Made by a program: the position numbers and the translations under genes
DNA from: a bacterium
GTDB lineage: Bacteria > Verrucomicrobiota > Verrucomicrobiia > Limisphaerales > UBA11358
DNA: 32,991 bases
Assembly (NCBI GenBank): GCA_021780905.1
Contig: JAJXXW010000032.1
Span: 1 to 32,991 of the forward strand
Direction of reading: 5' to 3'
Notes under the pieces: model-generated
What the model was told of the DNA's origin: nothing
Databases searched by the model: none
Seen by the model: the letters and a program-made list of their open reading frames with translations, nothing else
Part shown: piece by piece, positions 15,559 to 25,361 of the stretch
How positions within the stretch are numbered: position 1 is the stretch's first letter
Layout: each line of letters begins with the position of its first letter

Positions 15559-17226
15559 ATGACGTTATTTTGCAGGAGCCGGCGGTTTTTTGCCCGCAGC
15601 CTTTTGCTGTTGTTGGCGGCGTCCGCGCCCGGTCAGGTAATGGTTCAAATCGGCTTAAACTTCACCGGCACCACTTACCTGCAAAATGACTCGCAGAGTC
15701 CGCCGCCGGATCCCAATGGGGCGATCGGGCCGACGCGCTTCATGGAATTCGTCAACGGCTCGGTGGCGGTGTATAACCGGACGAACGGCGCGAGCGTGAT
15801 GCGGAGATCCGACCTGATCTGGTGGGCCAACGCCGGACTGAACACCTCGGCGATTCAAGTGAGCGATCCGCGCGTGATTTACGATCCGTTATCGCAACGC
15901 TGGTTTGCCTCGCAGGTGGATTTCGATCCCAACGCCACGGATCCGACGGCGGAGGCGAATGATTTTCTGCTGGCGGTGTCCACCAGTTCCGATCCGGGCG
16001 GGGCGTGGAAGGCGTTCATGTTCCAAGCCGATCCGGACAACGGCCATTTCGCGGATTTCCCGACGCTGGGCGTGGATAGCAACGCGGTTTATCTCTCCGG
16101 CGATTTTTACATGCCGGGCCAGATTTCGGTCGGGCCGGGCTTGGTATCCATTCCAAAGGCGGATTTGGTCGCGGCCACGCCGGTGATTACAAACCGGACC
16201 TGGTATGGCGTGATGGCTATTGCAGACCGCGGCGAAATCCTGCAGCCGGCGACGTGTTTTGACGGCAGCGAAAGCGGAGATATCCTGGCGATGGGCGACG
16301 TGGGCACCACCAGTGACTGGTATTCCAACATCGTTTGCTCCGTCGTGCAGGACGCGGGCACCGCGAATCCGACCCTTTCCGCGCCCGTGCGCCTGCCGGT
16401 CGCGCCGTATCAGGTGCCGGATAATGCCGTGCTTGGCGTGCCGCAATTCATGGTCTCGCAACCGGATGGCACCACGATGCTCCAAGCCAACGACCCGCGA
16501 CTGGCGGCCAAAGTGTTCGCCGTCGGCGGCGTGCTTTACGCCGTGCATAACACGGAACTCAACGGTCGCATGGCGATCCAATGGTATCGCATCCGCACCG
16601 CCGACCACGCGTTGCTGGAACAAGGCACCATCGCCGATCCGAATCTGGACTTGTTTTTCCCCTGCATCGCGGCCAATCAATACGGCGCGATCATGATTTG
16701 CTGCAACGGTTCCAGCCTCAGTTCCTTCGTCAGTTCCTATGCCTACGCGGGCGTGACGGTCAACGGCCAGACGACTTTTGGCAATGCCATCCTGCTGCAA
16801 TCCGGCTCGGTGAGCTATCACGACTTGAATGACATATACGGGCAGTTGCTGGACACGCCGACGCCGAGCCGCTGGGGCGATTACAACACGTTGTCGGTGG
16901 ATGCCGCCGACCCGACGCAATTCTGGTGCATCACGATGTATCCGTCCGGCCTGGACACCTCCGGTCTGGATGTTGGCATTTGGTCCACGCAAATCACCCA
17001 GCTCATCACCGCCACGCCCCCGCAGTTGGCGATCGTTCCTGCGGGGACCAACGTCGTGGTCTCCTGGCCACTGTTCGCCTCCGGTTACCAGCTCTGGTCC
17101 GCCACCAATCTGGCCCCACCGGTCACCTGGTCGAGCGTGTCCCAGCTGCCGGCAACGAATGGACTCGTCTTCAGCGTCACGCTCCCGCAAACCAGCGGCC
17201 AGAATTTTTACCGGCTGAAAAAATAG
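15559..17226 (+). CDS. secreted protein of unknown function with shared C-terminal module
   Basis: A 555-residue protein starting at ATG 15559 with a clear signal peptide (basic CRSRRFFARS, then LLLLLAASAPGQ). The mature part is a beta-rich domain of about 450 residues with propeller-like repeats (IYDPLSQRWFASQVDFD, AVYLSGDFYMPGQ, SRWGDYNTLSVDAADPTQFW). I know similar sequences as uncharacterised secreted proteins. The last ~65 residues form a separate module (LAIVPAGTNVVVSW, then YQLWSATNLAPPVTWSSV, end NFYRLKK). This resembles the ends of the two giant proteins downstream and may be a sorting or attachment domain. In-frame codons upstream of 15559 do not look coding. No catalytic motif is visible. 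Confidence 0.88.
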   Translation: MTLFCRSRRFFARSLLLLLAASAPGQVMVQIGLNFTGTTYLQNDSQSPPPDPNGAIGPTRFMEFVNGSVAVYNRTNGASVMRRSDLIWWANAGLNTSAIQVSDPRVIYDPLSQRWFASQVDFDPNATDPTAEANDFLLAVSTSSDPGGAWKAFMFQADPDNGHFADFPTLGVDSNAVYLSGDFYMPGQISVGPGLVSIPKADLVAATPVITNRTWYGVMAIADRGEILQPATCFDGSESGDILAMGDVGTTSDWYSNIVCSVVQDAGTANPTLSAPVRLPVAPYQVPDNAVLGVPQFMVSQPDGTTMLQANDPRLAAKVFAVGGVLYAVHNTELNGRMAIQWYRIRTADHALLEQGTIADPNLDLFFPCIAANQYGAIMICCNGSSLSSFVSSYAYAGVTVNGQTTFGNAILLQSGSVSYHDLNDIYGQLLDTPTPSRWGDYNTLSVDAADPTQFWCITMYPSGLDTSGLDVGIWSTQITQLITATPPQLAIVPAGTNVVVSWPLFASGYQLWSATNLAPPVTWSSVSQLPATNGLVFSVTLPQTSGQNFYRLKK

Positions 17227-17308
17227 CGACAATGCGGTGTGGCTGCCTCGTCTGAAAGAATTTCTCGCCCCGCCGCCGCCAGTTGTTATGCTTTCGGAAA
17301 TTCTGCTT

Positions 17309-18781
17309 ATGGAATCGCAAGCTGACATCGCCCTCATCGGTCTGGCCGTCATGGGCCAGAATCTCATCCTCAACATGAACGACCACGGTTTCACCGTCGT
17401 CGCCTATAACCGGACGACCGACAAGGTGGATCACTTTCTCGCGAACGAGGCGAAGGGCACGAAAGTGCTCGGCGCGCATTCGATTGAAGAAATGGTTGCC
17501 CAACTGAAATCGCCGCGCCGCGTGATGATGCTCGTCAAGGCCGGCAAACCCGTGGACGACTTCATCGAGCTGCTCATGCCGCATCTTTCGCCCGGCGACA
17601 TCATCATTGACGGCGGCAACTCGCTGTTTGAGGACACCAACCGGCGCGTGAAACACTGCGAATCGAAGGGACTGCTCTACGTCGGCACCGGCGTGAGTGG
17701 CGGCGAGGAAGGCGCGCGGCACGGCCCCAGCATCATGCCCGGCGGTTCGCCCGCCGCCTGGCCGCACGTCAAAGACATTTTCCAGGCTGTCTCCGCGAAA
17801 GTGGAAGGCAACGTGCCGTGCTGCGACTGGGTCGGCGAAGGCGGCGCGGGTCACTACGTCAAGATGGTCCACAACGGCATCGAATACGGCGATATGCAGT
17901 TGATTTGCGAGGCCTACAACATCATGAAGCATGGTCTCGGCTTGAGCGCGCCGGAGATGCACGACGTTTTCGCCGAATGGAACCAGGGCGAACTGGATTC
18001 CTACCTTATCGAAATTTCCCGCGACATCCTTGCTTTCAAGGATGAAGACGGGGCGCCGCTCGTGGACAAGATTCTCGACACCGCCGGCCAGAAGGGCACC
18101 GGCAAATGGACGGTCATCAATTCGCAGGATCTCGGCATCCCGATCACGCTCATGGCCGAGGCGGTTTATTCCCGCTGCGTGTCGGCCTTAAAGGACGAGC
18201 GCGTGAAGGCGGCGAAGAAATTGAAAGGCCCGCGCCCGGTGTTGACCGGCATCGCCGCGAATCCCGGAAAGAAAAAGGCGTTCATCACCGACATCATGAG
18301 CGCGCTCTACGCGTCGAAGATCGTTAGCTACGCGCAGGGCTACATGCTCATGCGCGCGGCGGCGAAGGAATACGGCTGGAATCTCAACTACGGCGGCATT
18401 GCGCTGATGTGGCGCGGCGGCTGCATCATCCGGTCGCGCTTCCTCGGCAAAATCAAGGAAGCCTACGATAACAATCCCAAGCTCACCAACCTGCTGCTCG
18501 ACGATTATTTCCGCGGCGAAATCAAGAAGTCGCAGAAAGGCTGGCGCAACATCGTGGCGACGGCGGCCAAAAAAGGCATTCCCGTTCCCGCGTTCAGCAC
18601 CGCGCTGGCATTCTACGATCAATACCGTTCCGCCGTGCTGCCGGCGAATCTGCTCCAAGCGCAACGCGACTATTTCGGCGCACACACCTACGAACGCGTG
18701 GACAAACCGCGCGGCGAATTCTTCCACACCAACTGGACCGGACGCGGTGGCACGACCAGCAGCAGCACTTACAATGTCTGA
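17309..18781 (+). CDS. gnd: 6-phosphogluconate dehydrogenase, decarboxylating
   Basis: A 490-residue protein, of full length for the long (E. coli-type) form. The N-terminal NADP-binding loop is IALIGLAVMGQNL. IIDGGNSLFEDTNRR and GTGVSGGEEGARHGPSIMPGG are the substrate loops. GHYVKMVHNGIEYGDMQL holds the catalytic lysine and glutamate. The C-terminal helical domain contains KGTGKWTVINSQDLGIPITL and ends in a flexible, serine/threonine-rich tail. It converts 6-phosphogluconate and NADP+ to ribulose 5-phosphate, CO2 and NADPH in the oxidative pentose phosphate pathway. An in-frame ATG at 17288 is an alternative start that would add seven residues. The neighbours are unrelated in function, so it appears to be a single-gene unit. 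Confidence 0.97.
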   Translation: MESQADIALIGLAVMGQNLILNMNDHGFTVVAYNRTTDKVDHFLANEAKGTKVLGAHSIEEMVAQLKSPRRVMMLVKAGKPVDDFIELLMPHLSPGDIIIDGGNSLFEDTNRRVKHCESKGLLYVGTGVSGGEEGARHGPSIMPGGSPAAWPHVKDIFQAVSAKVEGNVPCCDWVGEGGAGHYVKMVHNGIEYGDMQLICEAYNIMKHGLGLSAPEMHDVFAEWNQGELDSYLIEISRDILAFKDEDGAPLVDKILDTAGQKGTGKWTVINSQDLGIPITLMAEAVYSRCVSALKDERVKAAKKLKGPRPVLTGIAANPGKKKAFITDIMSALYASKIVSYAQGYMLMRAAAKEYGWNLNYGGIALMWRGGCIIRSRFLGKIKEAYDNNPKLTNLLLDDYFRGEIKKSQKGWRNIVATAAKKGIPVPAFSTALAFYDQYRSAVLPANLLQAQRDYFGAHTYERVDKPRGEFFHTNWTGRGGTTSSSTYNV

Positions 18782-18940
18782 ATCCGTTGCCAGCCCAAAC
18801 GCCGGGGGCAGCGCGATTTCCGTCATCTCGAATTACGCGGACCGCCAGCATCGGCTGGCACCGCCGAAAACCTTCGCCGGCCGGCGGGTGGATTAGTTGG
18901 TTTGCCCCGGCCGGCCAACGCCCCTTGGCGGTTGCAAAAA

Positions 18941-18958
18941 ATCACATCATGATGTGAT
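18941..18958. promoter_or_regulatory. perfect 18-bp palindrome, candidate operator
   Basis: ATCACATCATGATGTGAT is a perfect inverted repeat without spacer. It lies 35 bases upstream of the GTG start of the pseudopilin gene at 18994. A -35-like TTGCAA (18932-18937) stands directly in front of it, with a poor -10 (TGATAG) 17 bases on. Its place fits binding by a dimeric regulator over a promoter. The stem is too A+T-rich and has no loop, so it is not a terminator. Confidence 0.55.
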
Positions 18959-18993
18959 AGGCAAAATTCCCCGGCTTGGGCTAGAGTGCTTCG

Positions 18994-19797
18994 GTGAATC
19001 CAAAATATGCCCAATGCCGCGTATCCGCGCCGTCGCTCCGCGCTTTTACGTTGATTGAACTGCTGGTGGTCATTGCCATCATTGCCATTTTGGCGGCCAT
19101 GTTATTGCCGGCCCTGACGGCCGCTAAATCCAAGGCCTACAAAATCCAGTGCGTTTCCAACCTGAAACAAGTCATGCTTGGTGTCACTCTTTTTGCGGGC
19201 GACAACAACGATCAACTACCCTATCAGGTGAAATCGGATGGTGTCACTCCGGTGTCCAATCTACAGCTGGTTCTCGATGCGGATAACACCTACAACCCCA
19301 ACATTGCGGCGGGCGCCACCCATGCCCAACTGGCTTACGTCATCACCCCCTATCTGGCCAAGTCCACCACACTGGTCAACAATTACATCGAATGCAAAAT
19401 TCTGGAGTGCCCCTCGTTCATGAAAAATTCGCAATATGCCGATCCGACGCGCGTGCCGAATGCGACGGATCCAAACATTGGCCGCACCATGTATCGGCTC
19501 CGGAAGTATGTCGAGGGCAACACGCTTTGGTGTTATGGGCAATCGCCCAGAGTGGGCAATATCGTTCAACCCTCCGTCAACGGGGCGATCATGGACGAAG
19601 ACCGGGCAATTCCCGGGGCATCTTCATCCACCCTGACCGCCGCCGCCTGGGCGAACATCCCCGATAATCCCGTGCACGGCCAATCACACAATTACGGTTT
19701 TTTTGACGGCCATGTCGCCAGTCTGAATACCAACCAGCATAGCCAAACCATCACCACCGGCACCCCGCCTTATGGCTGGATTTCGGCCAACCAGTAA
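18994..19797 (+). CDS. type II secretion-like pseudopilin, H-X9-DG type
   Basis: A 267-residue protein. A short leader is followed by the prepilin signal [20 protein letters not shown]; the residue before the cleavage site is alanine (RA/FTLIE) instead of the usual glycine. E5 of the mature protein is present. The C-terminal region has the H-X9-DG signature of this family ([12 protein letters not shown]). Such proteins are inserted in the inner membrane, cut by the prepilin peptidase and assembled or used with type II/IV machinery. Planctomycetes and Verrucomicrobia have very many of unknown function. The only in-frame start near the leader is GTG 18994. An 18-bp palindrome lies just upstream. 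It stands directly before a secreted beta-repeat protein gene, as does the second pseudopilin here. Confidence 0.9.
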   Translation: MNPKYAQCRVSAPSLRAFTLIELLVVIAIIAILAAMLLPALTAAKSKAYKIQCVSNLKQVMLGVTLFAGDNNDQLPYQVKSDGVTPVSNLQLVLDADNTYNPNIAAGATHAQLAYVITPYLAKSTTLVNNYIECKILECPSFMKNSQYADPTRVPNATDPNIGRTMYRLRKYVEGNTLWCYGQSPRVGNIVQPSVNGAIMDEDRAIPGASSSTLTAAAWANIPDNPVHGQSHNYGFFDGHVASLNTNQHSQTITTGTPPYGWISANQ

Positions 19798-19889
19798 ATA
19801 TACGCACCAGCCTCCTTTCATCTCGATAAATTTTCTTTAAAAGTGTTCCGAACCCGCACCCAACCATACACCCCAATCCTGTTAACCAA

Positions 19890-22800
19890 ATGAAAACAAG
19901 CACTACGAACCCGACACCGGCGCGCAATCCGATGGTTGCCACCAAAACTGAACTGAACATGAAAACACAATCAAGTAAGCCGTTTCCCATCCACCCTTCC
20001 ATCGCCGCCAGCCTCATCCTCGTGGCGCTGCTCCTCACTGCCTCCCATCTCCGCGCCGGGGTGGCTAACATCACCTTTACTTTCCAACAGGGCAACGAGC
20101 AGACCAATGGCGTGAACTTTGGCAGCGGCCCCAGCTACACCGGGGTGGTGGACGGATCAATCACTGACGGCAGCGGGACCTTTGCCAGGACCACCAACGC
20201 GACCTCCACGCTCGGCAATCAGTTTCGCAGCGGCAGCCCCAATGGGCAACAATGGGTCAGCCTGTTCTCCTACAATCTGGCCGAGTTGAACAACTACATT
20301 GCCGCCAACACCGGGCCTTACAGCTCTGTGATCATTCAATCGGTTTCCTTTCAAATTGTCTCCGCCGGCGCTAATAGTGGAGGCGCGATGGCCCTAGGAC
20401 TCTACGGAACGGATCCGTTCACCTCCAGCGGCTGCACCTGGTCCAATTACACCACCGCCACCCCCTGGACCGTTCCCTACCAAAACCTTACTGCTCCAAA
20501 TAACACGGTCGCTTACGGCTACACCGGCGGTGGTTCAGCGCTGACCGCTAGCTTGGGTGGCTCGAACCCTGGCACCGGAGTTACGACCGGGAATCCCTTA
20601 ATATGGGGCTCGAGCATCAATTTCATCTCGGCCGTCACCAACGCGCTCGCCCGGACAGACAGCACGCTTTACCTCACGGCGAGAGGCTCATTTTTCAACA
20701 ACGGCGACAACCGGCTGAGTGTCAACTACAGCCCTGCCACCACCGTGGCCAACCGGCCGCTGCTCACCATCAATGTGATAGTCAACACGACCTCTCCGTC
20801 CGCCACTTGGATGGGGGGCAGCGATACTTCATGGGCCAACGCGGCCAACTGGTCACCCACCGGCGTCCCTGGCGCGGATGCGCCTATCATTTTCGACACC
20901 CCGTCCACCACCAATCTGAACACCGTCATGAATCAGGATTTCACCGTGGCCAGCGTGAATGTGACCAACCCCGCCAGTGCGGTTTCGATTGGCGGCAACA
21001 ACCATTTGACCATTGACTCCGGCGGCATTGACCTCTCGGCCGCTACCCAGGATTTGAGCATCAGCGCGCCGGTGATTTTAGGCGTGAATCAAACTTGGAA
21101 TGTTGCCGGAAGCCGGACGTTGACTGTCAACGGCGGTGTTTCGGGCAGTGCGGCCGTGACAGTTTCGGGTCCGGGCGAGGTTTCCTTGGGCGCTGCGGCC
21201 ACCTATACCGGCGATACGACAGTGTCAGCCGGAAGCACGCTGCAAATGGGTGCGGCCAATGTCCTGCCCAATGGCAGCGGCTTCGGCAACCTGATTGTCA
21301 GCGGCACGGTGAATTTGAACGGCAATTCTCAGTCCATCAACGGATTGGCGGGCAACGGCCTGGTGGATAATAAAGCGGCGGGCATCGTCACCTTGACGGT
21401 TGGTAACACGAACATCAGTTTTGGCGGCACGATCACAAACAGCGGCGGGGCTTTGACCCTGATCAAGACCGGCAGCGGCGGGCAGACATTGAGCGGCACC
21501 AATTTTTACAGCGGCGGGACGATCATTAACGGCGGAAGTATCAACCCCCTCAACGGCAATGCCATCGGCACGGGAAGCTTGACTGTGAATGCCGGGACCT
21601 TTTACCCCGTGGCGACCTTGACCCTCACCAACCCGGTGACGCTGAATGGCGGCAATTTGCAAGTGGGCGGTGCAGGCAGCCATCTGGCAACTTACACCGG
21701 ACCGGTCACTGTGGGTGGAAACACCACGCTCTACACCGACGGCGGCACCGCTGGCATGACGTTGAGTGGCGGGGTGAGCATGGGGAGCGGCGGATACACT
21801 TTGTCCGCCCAAGGCAGTCAGACCACGACCATCTCCGGGCCCATCAGCGGCACCAGCGGCACGGTTGAAGTGGGCAGCGGGACGCTGACTTTGAGCGCGA
21901 CGAACACCTTTGGCGGCACTCTGCGCGCCACCAACGGGACGTTGAGCTTTGCCAACGCATATGCCGCCACGAACGCCACGCTCGACTACAATGCCGCCGA
22001 CAGCGGCACGATCAATTACAACGGCCTGAACTGTATCATCGGCGCGCTGACCGGCTCGCGCAATTTCGCCTTCTCGTCCACGCTGTCCATCGGCAACAAC
22101 AACTTGAGCACCAATTACACTGGCGTGATGAGCGGCAGCGGGTCGGTCAACAAGATCGGCACGGGCACTTGGACGCTCACCGGTGCGAACACCTATACGG
22201 GCAACACCACCGTCAGTGCCGGCACGCTGGCCGTGAGTGGGAGTGGTTCGGTGGCCAGCACGAATATCATCGTGGCCGGCGGGGCGACGTTCGATGTTTC
22301 AGCTCTTTCCCCTACCCCAGTATTTACCCTGTCTGCCTACCAAACGCTGGCGAACAGCGGCGCGACCACAGCCACGCTCAACGGCGGCGTGAACGCCAGC
22401 AGCGGCAAGGTTACTTTGACGTATGCCGCCGGCACACCCGCGCTGCAAATCACCAGCGGGACACTGACGCTCGGCAACCTCACGACGTTCACCGTCAACA
22501 ACACCGGTGCGATTCTCCAGCCGGGCACGAACGTCCTCGTTCAGGCAAACGGCGGCACGGTGGCGGCGCTCACGCTGCCTTCCGTCGTGGTGGTGGGCAA
22601 CGGCGCGGCCGGCCCCGCTTCGCTATTCATTGATGGCTCGGGCAATCTGGACCTGATTATCGCGCCGACCAGCCCGACGCTGACCAGCGTGTCGCCGAAT
22701 CCGGTGCCGGGATCGAGCTATCCGGTGACGCTGACACTGACCGGCAGTGGTTTCACCGGCGCGACAGCAGTGCTTCTGACCAACGTGACCGCCGTTAGCG

Positions 22801-23177
22801 GAGCCAGCTACACGCCGACCGTGAACAGCGACACGAGCCTCACGGTCAGTTTCGTGCCCGGCACATTGGCTTCCACTTGGAACGCGACCGTCGTGAACGG
22901 CACGCCTTCGGCGCCGGTTGGGTTCACGGTGAGCGTGCCGGCAACGGTGAGTATCAATCCCGCCGCCCTCGAATCGGCCGGGCCAGGCAATTTGGTCTTG
23001 AGCGGCTCGGGTGGCGTTGCCGGCGACAGCTACGCGGTCATGAGCACGGCGAACCTGAATCCGCCGGTGGTGTGGACGCCAGTCGTGACGAACACGTTCG
23101 ACGGCAGCGGTAACTTCAGCTACACCAACACTGTAAGCTCCGGCACGCCGAAATTGTTCCTCCGCATCGCGCAGTAA
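19890..23177 (+). CDS. secreted autotransporter-associated beta-strand repeat protein with IPT/TIG-like domain
   Basis: A 1095-residue protein. A signal peptide core (IAASLILVALLLTASHLRA) follows a long N-terminus; the ATG at 19959 would give a more normal signal and is a good alternative start. Residues 57 to about 300 form a beta domain that ends like CBM96/DNRLRE domains (DNRLSVNYSP ... RPLLTI). A start module begins at W307 (ATWMGGSDTSWANAANW). Beta-helix hairpins of the type TWTLTGANTYTGNTTVSAGT follow. A cap module (VNNTGAILQPG ... LPSVVVVGNGAAGPASL) precedes an IPT/TIG-like domain at about 925-1015. The last 70 residues are a C-terminal module (YAVMSTANLNPPVVWTPV, end LFLRIAQ). There is no outer-membrane barrel, so it is not a classical autotransporter. 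It probably acts at the cell surface or is released. Confidence 0.92.
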   Translation: MKTSTTNPTPARNPMVATKTELNMKTQSSKPFPIHPSIAASLILVALLLTASHLRAGVANITFTFQQGNEQTNGVNFGSGPSYTGVVDGSITDGSGTFARTTNATSTLGNQFRSGSPNGQQWVSLFSYNLAELNNYIAANTGPYSSVIIQSVSFQIVSAGANSGGAMALGLYGTDPFTSSGCTWSNYTTATPWTVPYQNLTAPNNTVAYGYTGGGSALTASLGGSNPGTGVTTGNPLIWGSSINFISAVTNALARTDSTLYLTARGSFFNNGDNRLSVNYSPATTVANRPLLTINVIVNTTSPSATWMGGSDTSWANAANWSPTGVPGADAPIIFDTPSTTNLNTVMNQDFTVASVNVTNPASAVSIGGNNHLTIDSGGIDLSAATQDLSISAPVILGVNQTWNVAGSRTLTVNGGVSGSAAVTVSGPGEVSLGAAATYTGDTTVSAGSTLQMGAANVLPNGSGFGNLIVSGTVNLNGNSQSINGLAGNGLVDNKAAGIVTLTVGNTNISFGGTITNSGGALTLIKTGSGGQTLSGTNFYSGGTIINGGSINPLNGNAIGTGSLTVNAGTFYPVATLTLTNPVTLNGGNLQVGGAGSHLATYTGPVTVGGNTTLYTDGGTAGMTLSGGVSMGSGGYTLSAQGSQTTTISGPISGTSGTVEVGSGTLTLSATNTFGGTLRATNGTLSFANAYAATNATLDYNAADSGTINYNGLNCIIGALTGSRNFAFSSTLSIGNNNLSTNYTGVMSGSGSVNKIGTGTWTLTGANTYTGNTTVSAGTLAVSGSGSVASTNIIVAGGATFDVSALSPTPVFTLSAYQTLANSGATTATLNGGVNASSGKVTLTYAAGTPALQITSGTLTLGNLTTFTVNNTGAILQPGTNVLVQANGGTVAALTLPSVVVVGNGAAGPASLFIDGSGNLDLIIAPTSPTLTSVSPNPVPGSSYPVTLTLTGSGFTGATAVLLTNVTAVSGASYTPTVNSDTSLTVSFVPGTLASTWNATVVNGTPSAPVGFTVSVPATVSINPAALESAGPGNLVLSGSGGVAGDSYAVMSTANLNPPVVWTPVVTNTFDGSGNFSYTNTVSSGTPKLFLRIAQ

Positions 23178-23372
23178 GCGGGTCGGCTGGGTTGGTTGGG
23201 ATTGGACCAGAGGCCGTCGCGGTCACGAAAGGCTACGACGGTCTTATTGGTTGGTTTAACCAAGCCTGAAGTCTGTGGAATCGCCGGCGGCCGGGGCAAG
23301 TGACCAAGGGTTGCGGTGGATGGAAGTGTCCGGGCACCGGCCGAAAGCCTGCAGTCGTGGCGATAATCGGTT

Positions 23373-23401
23373 TTGGCGGTGTGTGCGTATAGATGTATAT
23401 T
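23373..23401 (+). promoter_or_regulatory. sigma70-type promoter before the second pseudopilin gene
   Basis: TTGGCG (23373-23378) and TATATT (23396-23401) are separated by 17 bases and match the consensus at four and five of six positions. The expected transcription start near 23408 leaves a leader of about 20 bases with GAAGAGA before ATG 23428. Confidence 0.6.
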
Positions 23402-23427
23402 TTATAAAAAATCACCATGAAGAGATT

Positions 23428-24300
23428 ATGAAGAACAAATCCAAGATGAACTTTTCTCCACCCCGCTCCGGCGCGGCGATGGCCGTCAACCCGGCGCAGC
23501 CAGACACCGCGCAAGGTTTCACGCTGATCGAGTTGCTCGTGGTCATTGCCATCATCGCGATTCTGGCGGCGATGCTGCTGCCGGCCTTGTCCAAAGCCAA
23601 GCAAAAAGCCCAGACGATCAACTGTCTCAGCAACATGCGCCAGGTCGGCATCGCCATGCGGCTTTACATAGACGACAACCGGGGCCAGCTCTGCTATTGG
23701 CGCCGTGACGCCAACATGACCGGCTTTCAATATGTTAACCCCATCCCACAAAACAACAGCGCTTTCATTGTGAGGATCGATCGGTTTGTTTACTGGGAAG
23801 ATTCGTTGCGGTTGGGCGGCTACATCAAGTCGCCGAATGCCTTTGCTTGCCCCACCCTGCAAGCAAAAGTGACGGGGGTGACAAATAACGTCTTCGGTAT
23901 TGGCATGAACCTGCCGGAATTCGCCAGGGAATATAACTGGAATGATAAGCAGCCGGTCGTCAATGAAAAGTCCGTGCGTAATCCTGCCCAATCGGTGGTG
24001 TTTGCCGATTCCGGAAAACCTGACACCACGATAGTGTCGCCAACGGCAGCTAATGCCGACGATTGGCAGGAAGACACCAGTCCGGCTGCTATCAATGCAA
24101 CCTATCCCGTGGCGTTTGACGTGCCCAGTTTTTACCCTGGCGGCAATACTTGGATTCAAGTTGGCCGACTATCAATGCCTCGCCACAACCAGCGATTGAA
24201 TACCTGCTGGTTTGATGGTCATGCTGAGTTGGTTCGTAACAGCAGTCTCGGCTATCAATATCCAGCCGGCGATCCCAATGCCCTGTGGGACACGCAATAG
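23428..24300 (+). CDS. type II secretion-like pseudopilin, H-X9-DG type
   Basis: A 290-residue protein from ATG 23428, which is preceded by GAAGAGA and a good promoter. A 30-residue basic leader ends in [20 protein letters not shown], the standard prepilin peptidase site with glycine at -1. Helix residues [20 protein letters not shown] continue the pseudopilin stalk. The C-terminal globular part carries H-X9-DG as [12 protein letters not shown]. The family and expected route are as for the gene at 18994, but the globular domains share little beyond the family frame. The gene lies directly before a GH128-like hydrolase and the giant beta-repeat protein in the same direction. I infer that it serves their export or surface placement; this is not shown by the sequence. 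Confidence 0.93.
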   Translation: MKNKSKMNFSPPRSGAAMAVNPAQPDTAQGFTLIELLVVIAIIAILAAMLLPALSKAKQKAQTINCLSNMRQVGIAMRLYIDDNRGQLCYWRRDANMTGFQYVNPIPQNNSAFIVRIDRFVYWEDSLRLGGYIKSPNAFACPTLQAKVTGVTNNVFGIGMNLPEFAREYNWNDKQPVVNEKSVRNPAQSVVFADSGKPDTTIVSPTAANADDWQEDTSPAAINATYPVAFDVPSFYPGGNTWIQVGRLSMPRHNQRLNTCWFDGHAELVRNSSLGYQYPAGDPNALWDTQ

Positions 24301-24401
24301 GCGGTTGCATCGGGCCGGTGATTTCCCACTGAAACCACACACGTCAAAAACAAAACGAAACACGGAATGGCCTTATTTCCAAACTTCAAATAAAATCCAC
24401 T

Positions 24402-25232
24402 GTGAATAGAAGACAATTCGTTCAACTCGGTCTCGCGGCAACGGCTGGACTCGTCATTCCTGCCCGCAGCGAAGATAAGTTATCTTCACCCACTCCAGTC
24501 CATCCCAAGCGCGGTCTGGGCATCACCACCAAGCCGGGCAGCCAGTGGCGCGAAAAGGTTCAACAGAGCGGTGCTCGATGGTTTTATTCGTGGGGACCCA
24601 AGGCTCCGGAGTCCATTCCCGACGGGGTCGAGTTTGTGCCCATGATCTGGGGTCGCACCGGTGTGGAAATGGACAGCAAAATTCCTGACATTGTCAAACA
24701 ACAAGGCTCAAAAGCATTGCTGGGTTTCAATGAGCCGGATAACACCGAACAATCCGACCTGACAGTGGAGAAGGCTCTGGAGCTTTGGCCCAGTCTGATG
24801 AAAATCGGACTGCCGCTGGGAAGTCCGGGCTGCGTGCATTCCGACAAGGAATGGATGCAGGCCTTTATGAAAGGCGTGGCCGAAAAGAATCTGCGCGTGG
24901 ATTTTATCACGGTTCATTCCTATGGCGGATTGAATGTGGATGAATTAATGAAACAATTGTCGTCCGTCCATCAAGCCTATCAACGCCCCCTCTGGCTGAC
25001 CGAATTTGCGGTGGGCGATTGGGAGGCCAAAACCCGTGCCGACAACCGCTACCAGCCCGAGCAAATCATCAAGTTTATCAAAGCAGCCTTGCCGCGTTTG
25101 GATCAGTGCCATTTCGTCGCGCGTTACGCCTGGTTCCCGGCCAAACCGGATGATCGCGCGCTCGGACCCTGTGCCCTGTTTAATGCGGATGGTTCGTTGA
25201 CCTCCGTGGGGCAGGCTTATCGCTCCGTGTGA
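24402..25232 (+). CDS. Tat-exported GH128-like glycoside hydrolase
   Basis: A 276-residue protein starting at GTG 24402. The N-terminus NRRQFVQLGLAATAGLVIPA is a twin-arginine signal. The rest fits the glycosyl-hydrolase catalytic core family (Glyco_hydro_cc, GH128). It has WFYSWGP near the first strand, the acid/base glutamate E111 in LLGFNEPDN, FITVHSYGG in the middle and the nucleophile E201 in WLTEFAVGDW. Known GH128 enzymes cut beta-1,3-glucans. Substrate here is inferred from the family only. It is a single-domain enzyme. The same catalytic pair returns in the middle of the giant protein that begins 130 bases downstream. The genes around it run in the same direction. Confidence 0.9.
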   Translation: MNRRQFVQLGLAATAGLVIPARSEDKLSSPTPVHPKRGLGITTKPGSQWREKVQQSGARWFYSWGPKAPESIPDGVEFVPMIWGRTGVEMDSKIPDIVKQQGSKALLGFNEPDNTEQSDLTVEKALELWPSLMKIGLPLGSPGCVHSDKEWMQAFMKGVAEKNLRVDFITVHSYGGLNVDELMKQLSSVHQAYQRPLWLTEFAVGDWEAKTRADNRYQPEQIIKFIKAALPRLDQCHFVARYAWFPAKPDDRALGPCALFNADGSLTSVGQAYRSV

Positions 25233-25240
25233 GGCGTTGA

Positions 25241-25357
25241 CAAAACTCATGCCCCCTACCCGCCAATGACACCGGTGCCAGGCCGCAATCCGCCCTGGAA
25301 TGGTTCGACGCCTGCTACGAGCTTGTCACGCCGGAAAGCGCCGGGAATCTGCCTTGA
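25241..25357 (+). pseudogene. possible tail of a decayed gene
   Basis: A frame open from 25241 ends at TGA 25355-25357 and reads ...LEWFDACYELVTPESAGNLP at its end. This looks like a natural helical protein C-terminus, although it has no start codon. It ends five bases before the start of the giant protein. I do not recognise the family; chance cannot be excluded. Confidence 0.25.
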
Positions 25358-25361
25358 ACCT

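Noticed and set aside
15889..17394. A 501-codon minus-strand frame opposite the secreted protein at 15559
   Set aside because: Long antisense frames are expected at this base composition; the plus strand has a signal peptide and the shared C-terminal module, the minus frame is an arginine/histidine-rich shadow.
19890..23177. Classical type V autotransporter
   Set aside because: The repeats carry the autotransporter-associated name, but the C-terminus is a small beta module, not a ~300-residue outer-membrane barrel.
23212..23243. Inverted repeat after the 1095-residue protein gene as an intrinsic terminator
   Set aside because: Eight-base stem with one G-T pair, a long loop and no following T run; not strong enough to call.
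25237..25265. TTGACA upstream of the giant gene as a promoter
   Set aside because: The -35 hexamer is perfect but no -10-like sequence is found 15-19 bases downstream.
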